Part shown: positions 6,108 through 11,495 of the stretch, piece after piece | Numbering within the stretch: position 1 is the stretch's first letter | How the letters are laid out: every line of letters starts with the position of its first letter | Assembly: GCA_002085285.1 (NCBI GenBank) | Contig: NATK01000117.1 | Span: 1 to 11,495, forward strand | DNA: 11,495 bases | From: Candidatus Latescibacteria bacterium 4484_7 | Lineage (GTDB): Bacteria; Krumholzibacteriota; Krumholzibacteriia; Krumholzibacteriales; Krumholzibacteriaceae | Direction: 5' to 3' | Position numbers and translations under genes: made by a program | Notes under the pieces: model-generated | The model's input: only the letters and a program-made list of their open reading frames with translations | What the model was told of the DNA's origin: nothing | Databases searched by the model: none

Positions 6108-6186
6108 TGCTGCATAGTGAGTGACGATTTCTCTGAGAATGCTCGAAGAAGATCCCCTTCGCTATATCTCTCTCTTTGATGCTCAT
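6108..6186 (-). pseudogene. Probable 5' end of the NAT-like gene, out of frame
   Basis: ATG at 6186 with a good ribosome site (GAGGCGAGG) opens a frame reading MSIKERDIAKGIFFEH. The main NAT frame downstream reads LREIVTHYAALPYEN. Skipping one base near 6140 joins them into a normal-looking NAT N-terminus. After this point the ATG-initiated frame loses any NAT resemblance. The break could be a true mutation, a programmed shift or a sequencing error. Confidence 0.5.
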
Positions 6187-6359
6187 GGCCTCGCCTCTAT
6201 TCTTTGGAAGGCCGGCAGATGCATCGAACCAACAGAGCGCTCTCGCTCCAAGTCGACCCGCAGCCGCATCGACCTAACCGATCGTTTCCGATCCAAGTCC
6301 TCTTGCAGCCGTTTCGACCCAAGGAATCGTTCTTGCCCCAAGCCAGCCGGCAGCGGCAT
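6183..6359 (-). CDS. Possible 58-aa repeat-built small protein upstream of the NAT-like gene
   Basis: On the minus strand ATG at 6359 opens a 58-codon frame ending at a TGA that overlaps ATG 6186 of the NAT-like gene (ATGA). The protein consists of 15-residue units of the form SV-[RG]-[LS]-M-x-L-x-x-x-L-x-x-x-R, rich in Arg and Leu with a regular heptad-like spacing. No known family is recognised. The ribosome site before 6359 is weak (TTAGG), and an in-frame stop lies six codons further up. The 4-bp overlap with a likely gene start argues for coding. The same DNA is also open on the plus strand (end at 6396) with an Arg/Ser-rich product, so coding is unproven. Confidence 0.35.
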   Translation of the reverse strand: MPLPAGLGQERFLGSKRLQEDLDRKRSVRSMRLRVDLERERSVGSMHLPAFQRIEARP

Positions 6360-6390
6360 CAACCTAACCGAGCAATTTTACCCCAAGACA
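6208..6390. repeat. Degenerate tandem array with 45-bp period (about four units)
   Basis: Units start at 6225, 6270, 6315 and 6360, exactly 45 bp apart, each beginning C-[GA]-A-C-C. Each is followed by a conserved CCAAG about 25-30 bp in and a GCAGC-[CG]-[GT] stretch near the end. Part of the preceding unit (GCCGGCAGATGCAT) is visible before 6225, and the last unit is incomplete. The period is 15 codons, so both strands stay open. It fills most of the 5' side of the 6187-6568 intergenic region. Confidence 0.75.
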
Positions 6391-6434
6391 TTATGATACG
6401 CACCCGGGCCTATAATATCACGCGCCCGCTCGCT

Positions 6435-6463
6435 ATTATATTGACATGAGTTTTAACTATAAA
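6435..6463 (-). promoter_or_regulatory. Candidate promoter for the NAT-like/DUF4416 operon
   Basis: On the minus strand TATAAT (6440-6435) is preceded by TTTATA (6463-6458) at 17 bp. The -10 is a perfect consensus and the -35 is weak. It would overlap the plus-strand promoter of the transketolase gene, so the two divergent operons might compete for polymerase. Confidence 0.3.
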
Positions 6464-6470
6464 CTATATT
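6441..6470 (+). promoter_or_regulatory. Candidate sigma70-type promoter for the transketolase gene
   Basis: TTGACA (6441-6446, perfect -35) is followed after 18 bp by TATATT (6465-6470). Transcription would start near 6477 and give a leader of about 90 nt. The leader contains a short GCCGC-AGG-GCGGT hairpin (6528-6540) and then the ribosome site. Confidence 0.5.
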
Positions 6471-6551
6471 AACGGATAAATTAAAATCAAATTTTTGTTA
6501 TTGCTGTAATTGTCTGAAAAAGAAAAAGCCGCAGGGCGGTAAACCCCAAAA

Positions 6552-6560
6552 GGGAAGGAG
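6552..6560 (+). promoter_or_regulatory. Ribosome binding site of the transketolase-family gene
   Basis: GGGAAGGAG lies 8 nt before the ATG at 6569 and fixes the start. No in-frame upstream start with a comparable site is visible. Confidence 0.75.
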
Positions 6561-6568
6561 AAAAACCG

Positions 6569-8944
6569 ATGGCTGAAGTAAAGGTAAAACCCAAAAACCT
6601 GGGATTCGGACCGAGACGGGGAATCTATATCGAGATCAAAGACGAGCTCGACCAGTTCGACATCCCTGAGGAGACGATCAAGCACTTCGAGGATTTCGAT
6701 CTGATCTATAGGACCCTCTGCAGTGTTCTCTACAACTTCGTGCCACAATCGGGACATCCGGGTGGCAGCATTTCCTCGGGCCGCATCGTCGAGGGACTCA
6801 TCTTCCACACGATGGACTACACGATCGGCGACCCCGAGGCCATCGAAGCGGACATCCTCTCGTACGCCGCAGGACACAAGGCGCTGGGCCTCTACGCCAT
6901 GTGGGCCCTTCGCAACGAAGTGGCGAGGGTGGGCAAGCCCGAGCTCCTTCCTGAGGATGAAAGACATCAGCTTCGCCTCGAAGACCTCCTTGGCTTCAGA
7001 AGAAATCCCACGCAGGAGACACCCTTATTTCACAAATTCAATGCAAAACCGCTCGACGGGCATCCCACCCCTCTCGTACCCTTCGTCAAGCTATCGACGG
7101 GCGCATCGGGCGTTGGCGTGCCTGCGAGCTTCGGCCTCGGCTTTGGTGCAATGGACACGTTCCGCGAAAAGGCTCCTCTGGTCCACGTGCTCGAGGGCGA
7201 AGGAGGTATGACACCGGGGCGCGTCTCCGAAGCACTCGCCTCGGCTGCCACAGCGCAACTCTGGAACATCAAGTTCCATCTCGACTGGAACCAGGCGTCG
7301 ATCGACTCGAACATGGTATGCCGAGAGGGTGACAAGCCGGGAGATTACGTTCAGTGGGATCCGGTGGAGATGTGTTACCTCCACGACTGGAACGTAATAC
7401 ACGTCGACGACGGCAAGGACTTCAGGCAGGTCCTCGCAGCTCAGGAGCTGGCAAAGAAGAAGATCAACGATCAGCCGACAGCCGTTATCTACCGGACAAT
7501 AAAGGGATGGCTCTACGGAATAGAGGGACGCAAATCCCACGGCGCGGGGCATAAGTTCTGCTCCGAGGATTACTACAAGACGCTCGAGCCTCTCGAGGAG
7601 CGTTTCGGCGTCAAAGTCCCCCGCTTCGAGGGCGAGCAAAATCAGACGAGTATCGAGAAGAATTTTTACGACACTCTCATGGTGATCCGCCAGATCTTCG
7701 AGAGCAATCCGGAACTGAGCGAATTCTTTGCCGGCAAGCTCGCCGATGCTGAGAAGAGGATGAAAGAAGCCGGGCGAAAGAAGCACGAGGGGGTTTCGAA
7801 CCTCGACGTAATCTACACTGACGAGATCAAGGTCGAGAAAATCCCCGAGGAGTGCACGTACAAGCCCGGCGACTCGCACACACTCCGTGCGGCTCTCGGT
7901 GAGACACTCAACTACCTGAACAAAAAGACCAACGGCGCGTTCATAGGAGCCGCAGCTGATCTGCTCGATTCGACGAGCATATCGAAGCTCAACAAGGGAT
8001 TCCCGGAAGGCTTCTACAACGCGGTGACCAATCCTGACTCGAGGCTCGTGGCTTGCGGCGGAATCTGCGAAGACTGCATGGGCGCATTCATGTCGGGCGT
8101 CTCCGCCTATGGCACAAATATCGGTGCCGGCTCCTCGTACGGGGCGTTCATAGCGGCACTCGAGCATATCGCAGCTCGTCTGCACGGCATCGGACAGCAG
8201 GCGAGACATTTCTACCTCGGCGAACCATACAGAACCTTCATCATCGTCGCGGGGCACGCGGGACTCAAGACGGGCGAAGACGGACCGACTCATGCCGATC
8301 CTCAGTGCCTGCAACTTCTCCAGGAGGATTTCCCTCTCGGAGTGCTCATTACCCTGACCCCATGGGATCCGCAGGAGCTCTACCCCATGGTCGTTGCAGG
8401 ACTCAAGAAGAGGCCCGCCGTTCTCGTGCCATTCGTTACGAGACCGAGCGAGAAGATACTCGACCGCGAGGCCCTGGGACTTCCGCCGGCGACCGCCGCG
8501 GTCAAGGGGCTCTATGCAATAAGGCGTGGCGACCGCTCTAAGAAGCCGTACCACGGGACGCTCGTCCTCCAGGGAAGCGGAATCACGAATACGTTCATGG
8601 ACGAAGTCCTGCCGAAGATCGACGACGCCGGTTTCAATATGAACATATTCTACGTCTCGAGCACCGAGCTCTTCAGCATGCTCCCCGCCGAGGAGCAGGA
8701 CGAGATATACCCGCAGGAACTCGCAAACGAAGCGATCGGCATAACAGGATTCACGCTTGCCACGATGTACAGATGGGTTACATCGAAAGAGGGCAGGAGA
8801 AAGAGCGCTCACGCATTTGCCAAGGGACACTACCTCGGGAGCGGCAAGGCCAACAAGGTGCTCGAAGAGGCCGGGCTCAACGGCGCAGGTCAGTGGAAAA
8901 CCGTGAAGGGTTATGCCGAATGGATGGAGATGCAGGGGCGGTAA
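6569..8944 (+). CDS. Divergent transketolase-family thiamine diphosphate enzyme
   Basis: A 791-aa protein, longer than the usual 620-670 aa. Transketolases move two-carbon ketol units between sugar phosphates using thiamine diphosphate and a divalent metal. Motifs in order: SGHPGGS with His63; AAGH with His103; GASGVGVPASFGLG (about 178-191); the cofactor motif GEGG at 210-213, with Asn241 in DWNQASID; an SHGAGH stretch near 330; AAADLLDSTS; the catalytic glutamate Glu501 in GGICEDCMG; and GEDGPTH at 569-575 with His563 nearby. The second Gly-Asp-Gly residue, normally a metal-binding Asp, is Glu211. The pyrophosphate domain is about 55-370, the pyrimidine domain about 437-620, then a C-terminal domain. 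Extra length is at the N-terminus and in a charged linker (about 370-435). It is not a phosphoketolase or AceE by motif. True substrates are uncertain. Confidence 0.85.
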   Translation: MAEVKVKPKNLGFGPRRGIYIEIKDELDQFDIPEETIKHFEDFDLIYRTLCSVLYNFVPQSGHPGGSISSGRIVEGLIFHTMDYTIGDPEAIEADILSYAAGHKALGLYAMWALRNEVARVGKPELLPEDERHQLRLEDLLGFRRNPTQETPLFHKFNAKPLDGHPTPLVPFVKLSTGASGVGVPASFGLGFGAMDTFREKAPLVHVLEGEGGMTPGRVSEALASAATAQLWNIKFHLDWNQASIDSNMVCREGDKPGDYVQWDPVEMCYLHDWNVIHVDDGKDFRQVLAAQELAKKKINDQPTAVIYRTIKGWLYGIEGRKSHGAGHKFCSEDYYKTLEPLEERFGVKVPRFEGEQNQTSIEKNFYDTLMVIRQIFESNPELSEFFAGKLADAEKRMKEAGRKKHEGVSNLDVIYTDEIKVEKIPEECTYKPGDSHTLRAALGETLNYLNKKTNGAFIGAAADLLDSTSISKLNKGFPEGFYNAVTNPDSRLVACGGICEDCMGAFMSGVSAYGTNIGAGSSYGAFIAALEHIAARLHGIGQQARHFYLGEPYRTFIIVAGHAGLKTGEDGPTHADPQCLQLLQEDFPLGVLITLTPWDPQELYPMVVAGLKKRPAVLVPFVTRPSEKILDREALGLPPATAAVKGLYAIRRGDRSKKPYHGTLVLQGSGITNTFMDEVLPKIDDAGFNMNIFYVSSTELFSMLPAEEQDEIYPQELANEAIGITGFTLATMYRWVTSKEGRRKSAHAFAKGHYLGSGKANKVLEEAGLNGAGQWKTVKGYAEWMEMQGR

Positions 8945-8966
8945 ACCAAAAATCAGTCATAACCCA

Positions 8967-8973
8967 AGGAGGC
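8967..8973 (+). promoter_or_regulatory. Ribosome binding site of the SppA-like gene
   Basis: AAGGAGG lies 6 nt before ATG 8980 in the 35-bp gap after the transketolase stop. No terminator or separate promoter fits in that gap, so the two genes are probably co-transcribed. Confidence 0.8.
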
Positions 8974-8979
8974 GGCAAT

Positions 8980-11495
8980 ATGTTATTTCGCACTTTCCGT
9001 TCTGCGCTCCCGTACGTATTTACAGCTGCGCTCGTTTTTAGCATTGCAACTGCCTCGCCGGCTCAAACAGAGCAACTCATCGGCCGGGACCTCGCCAGCA
9101 CTGACGCCATATACACCTCTCCGCTCCGCAGCGAACTCGTCTACAATGGGTTCGTCTCCGACGTGGACGACGCATATTCCCTATTTCTGAATCCCGCAGG
9201 GCTCGCATTGAGAAAGGCGAAGTCTTCGGTCTTGAGCGGTACCTATAGATTCGACAGATTCGAAAATATCTCTGCGGGGGCCGCGGCAAAAAATATCGGG
9301 ATAGCATTCAACTACAACAATCTACCGGGCTTCACGTCGAGGGACTATATACTCGCCCTGTCTTCGCCGGTATCGAAGAGGGGCGGGATCGGTGCAGCCT
9401 TCAACTGGCACCATACAAACCTGCCCTACGATGCATCGCCGTTCACAGTCGATCTGGGGTTCACGTTTAGACCTTTCCGATACATATCCATCGCATCGGT
9501 CTGGCGCAACGTCAATAGGCCCCGTTTCGGCGGCGCAGCAGCGGCGAACCCATTCGAAACCTCATCGGACAGACTCGAAGACTACTTTTCTACGGGCGTT
9601 TCGATAAGGCCCATGACAGAACGCATCACGCTCAGCGCCCAGTGCGACGCAGGCGAAGGACGCAAGCCTTCATGGCTCTTCGGGGCAAGGGTCTCGCCCG
9701 TACCGGGCATCGAGATCTTTGGACGGTATGCAACGAGCAATGCATACAGCTCGATCATCGGCGCACCCGGCACAAACGAAACATACAAGGAGTTCAGCTT
9801 GGGTGCGGCATTTGCACTCGGCTCGAACGTGCTGAGAGCGACCTCGAGGGCAAGAAGGGGCGGCAACTACGACTACAGCCGCAACACGTTCGCCATCGAG
9901 GCGAGGAACGCCTTCGTAAGAAACTCACTCACTCACAAAAAGCGCTTCGTGGAGGTGGAGATCGGTGGGAACTATATAGACGAAGGCGGCAGACCGTCGA
10001 TCTGGGGAAAACGTTCCAAGGATCTTCATCCGCTACTCGCAAGGCTCGAATCCATCCGCCGGGACAGCGACGTCAGGGGAGTGCTCCTAAAGATAAACGA
10101 GCTAAAGGGCAGCTTTATAGGACCGGTCAGCGCAAATCTCTACGAGATAAGAGAGGCTGTACTTGGAATACGCAGGGCAGGCAAACCTGTCGTAGCATAC
10201 CTCGGCACCGGAGGCTCATCGGGCGAGATGTTCCTCGCCTCCGCTGCCGACAAGATCGTGGTACCTCACGAGGCTACGGTGGCGATGCTCGGCGTCTCAC
10301 TCGAGATAAAACGACTCAAGAGCTTTTTCGCAAAACTCGGCGTCGATTGGGATCACTATACAGCCGGCGGCTACAAGTCGTCATTCCACACCTACTACAC
10401 CGATTCGACGACGGCGGTGCAGCGTGAAGAGATTCGCTCGCTCGTTGAGGAGAGCTATCACCTGCTAGTTTCCTCCATTGCCGATGGGAGACACATATCT
10501 ACCGACAAGCTGAACGAGATCATAGACGGGATGGTCTTTGAGCCGGAGGAGCTGCAGAAGGCGGGATTGATAGACGAGATAGGATGGGAGAAAGACGCCC
10601 GCACCGAGCTGGGCAAGCTGGCCCACGCTCCGAAGCCCGACAGGATAAAGACCGTCCGCATGGGTACAAGACACTACTGGGAAGAGCGCTGGACTCCGGC
10701 TCCTGCAATTGCGATCGTCGGGGCATACGGAGGCATCGAATCGGGCAAAAGCCGGCAGAGCCTATTTCGGGGCACGAGGACAATGGGTTCCGAGACGGTC
10801 GCAAAAGAACTCAAGGCAGCCGCCCGCTGTCCCGGGGTAAAGGCAATCGTCTTCCGTGTGGACAGTCCGGGAGGCTCTGGGCTCGCGAGCGACGAGATCA
10901 GAAACGAGATTCTAAGGATCAAGCGCGAGAAGAAAATCCCGGTAATCGTCTCTATGAGCAACATCGCAGGATCGGGTGGATACTGGATATCGATGGACGG
11001 CGATGCGATATTCGCAGACCCGTTCACCATTACTGGAAGCATAGGGGTTGTCTTCATGAAGCCAGTGCTCGCCAGAATGTACGAGAAACTCGGAGTAAAC
11101 AACGAGGTGTTCAAGGTAGGCAAACACGCCGACGCTGCATCGTCAGCCCGAAACCTCTCGCCCGAGGAAATGAAGATGCTCGGTTCCTACATCGATCGCG
11201 CCTACGACGAGTTCGTAGACAAGGTGGCCGCCGGCAGACACCTAAGCAAGGAAAGAGTGCGCGAGCTCGCGGGCGGCAGGGTTTACTTCGGTACGCAGGC
11301 AAAGGAGCTACAGCTCATAGACGAGCTTGGCACCTTGCAAGACGCCGTCCGCTACGCGGCCAGGCGCGCCGGCGTGGAGAAGAACTACAGGACGGTTTAC
11401 TTCAAAGCCTTCCCGAGCCTCTGGGAAACTATCAAGAGTAACAAGGGCGCAGCAGCGCTCGTCCATTCACTTTTGCACGGTATCGTAGGCGCCGG
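8980..11495 (+). CDS. sppA: SppA-type S49 peptidase with N-terminal beta-rich outer-membrane-like domain, partial at the right edge
   Basis: The frame is open for 838 codons and runs off the window. Residues 1-28 form a signal peptide with a likely cut after SPA-28. Residues about 30-320 are beta-rich with many alternating strands. They carry LFLNPAGLA (Asn71), a motif common in PorV/FadL-like outer-membrane proteins. Residues about 323-560 form the first S49 region, with Lys466 in GGYKSSFH matching the catalytic Lys209 (GTYKSAVEP) of E. coli SppA. Residues about 574-800 form the second, with DSPGG and Ser665 in AGSGGYW matching catalytic Ser409. The Lys-Ser spacing of 199 is almost that of E. 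coli (200). SppA normally degrades leftover signal peptides at the inner membrane. Here a secreted or outer-membrane location is suggested instead. The C-terminus is missing. Confidence 0.9.
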   Translation, partial: MLFRTFRSALPYVFTAALVFSIATASPAQTEQLIGRDLASTDAIYTSPLRSELVYNGFVSDVDDAYSLFLNPAGLALRKAKSSVLSGTYRFDRFENISAGAAAKNIGIAFNYNNLPGFTSRDYILALSSPVSKRGGIGAAFNWHHTNLPYDASPFTVDLGFTFRPFRYISIASVWRNVNRPRFGGAAAANPFETSSDRLEDYFSTGVSIRPMTERITLSAQCDAGEGRKPSWLFGARVSPVPGIEIFGRYATSNAYSSIIGAPGTNETYKEFSLGAAFALGSNVLRATSRARRGGNYDYSRNTFAIEARNAFVRNSLTHKKRFVEVEIGGNYIDEGGRPSIWGKRSKDLHPLLARLESIRRDSDVRGVLLKINELKGSFIGPVSANLYEIREAVLGIRRAGKPVVAYLGTGGSSGEMFLASAADKIVVPHEATVAMLGVSLEIKRLKSFFAKLGVDWDHYTAGGYKSSFHTYYTDSTTAVQREEIRSLVEESYHLLVSSIADGRHISTDKLNEIIDGMVFEPEELQKAGLIDEIGWEKDARTELGKLAHAPKPDRIKTVRMGTRHYWEERWTPAPAIAIVGAYGGIESGKSRQSLFRGTRTMGSETVAKELKAAARCPGVKAIVFRVDSPGGSGLASDEIRNEILRIKREKKIPVIVSMSNIAGSGGYWISMDGDAIFADPFTITGSIGVVFMKPVLARMYEKLGVNNEVFKVGKHADAASSARNLSPEEMKMLGSYIDRAYDEFVDKVAAGRHLSKERVRELAGGRVYFGTQAKELQLIDELGTLQDAVRYAARRAGVEKNYRTVYFKAFPSLWETIKSNKGAAALVHSLLHGIVGA

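Noticed and set aside
6208..6390. The periodic units as a CRISPR array
   Set aside because: The units are diverged along their whole 45-bp length, with no constant repeat separated by unique spacers and no cas genes nearby.
6121..6396. A plus-strand 91-codon frame through the 45-bp array
   Set aside because: It starts inside the NAT-like gene on the other strand without a ribosome site, and its product is Arg/Ser-rich and irregular. The minus-strand frame with its ATGA overlap is the better candidate, though neither is proven.
6477..6568. A riboswitch in the transketolase leader
   Set aside because: Only a 5-bp hairpin and a CCC-AAAA-GGG stem are visible. No known aptamer pattern, such as a thiamine box, could be recognised.
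7091..8830. A 579-codon minus-strand open frame inside the transketolase gene
   Set aside because: It mirrors a strongly conserved enzyme gene in GC-rich DNA. Its product is Arg/Val/Leu-rich with no family features.
6569..8944. Identification as phosphoketolase, because of the length of about 790 aa
   Set aside because: The phosphoketolase motifs around the cofactor and phosphate sites are absent, while SGHPGG and GEDGPTH of transketolases are present.
9642..11441. Two Arg/Gly-rich plus-strand frames (ending at 10427 and 11441)
   Set aside because: They are out-of-frame readings of the SppA-like gene, whose own frame is open from 8980 to the window end and holds both catalytic residues.

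Overview
The window looks like a chromosomal segment of a Gram-negative bacterium, probably from an uncultured or little-studied lineage. Shine-Dalgarno sites, a cleavable signal peptide and an outer-membrane-like beta domain point to Bacteria with an outer membrane. The antiporter-type genes resemble those of anaerobic energy-converting complexes. I cannot name a phylum from the sequence alone.

Layout. (1) Positions 1-4045, minus strand: a tightly packed operon of eight membrane subunits. Read from 4045 downwards, the order is MnhE, MnhF, MnhG, MbhD-like, an MbhE/MnhB fusion, MnhC, an MnhD/NuoN-like antiporter subunit, and a second antiporter-like subunit cut by the window edge. All internal junctions overlap by 4-8 bp or abut. 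The order matches the ion-translocating half of archaeal Mbh/Mbs(Mbx) complexes and Mrp antiporters. The catalytic half, if there is one, would lie beyond position 1. (2) Positions 4046-4340: an AT-rich spacer with a 33-bp near-perfect palindrome and a plausible promoter for the operon. (3) Positions 4341-6359, minus strand: an unusual repeat-rich locus. It holds a 58-codon repeat-built small ORF, an arylamine N-acetyltransferase (NAT)-like gene whose 5' end appears frameshifted, and a DUF4416-family gene split in two by a perfect 14-bp tandem duplication. The split gene also carries a perfect 45-bp duplication and 51-bp imperfect repeats. (4) Positions 6360-6568: a divergent promoter region. 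(5) Positions 6569-11495, plus strand: a divergent 791-aa transketolase-family enzyme. It is followed 35 bp later by a large SppA-type peptidase (at least 838 aa, open at the right edge) with an N-terminal signal peptide and a beta-rich, PorV-like domain fused ahead of the two S49 peptidase regions.

How they work together: the minus-strand operon should form a cation/proton-translocating membrane module. The NAT-like and DUF4416 genes form a separate small operon. The transketolase and SppA genes are probably co-transcribed but have no obvious functional link. The most notable points are the repeat-driven split of the DUF4416 gene, the 45-bp-period array beside it, and the barrel-SppA fusion.
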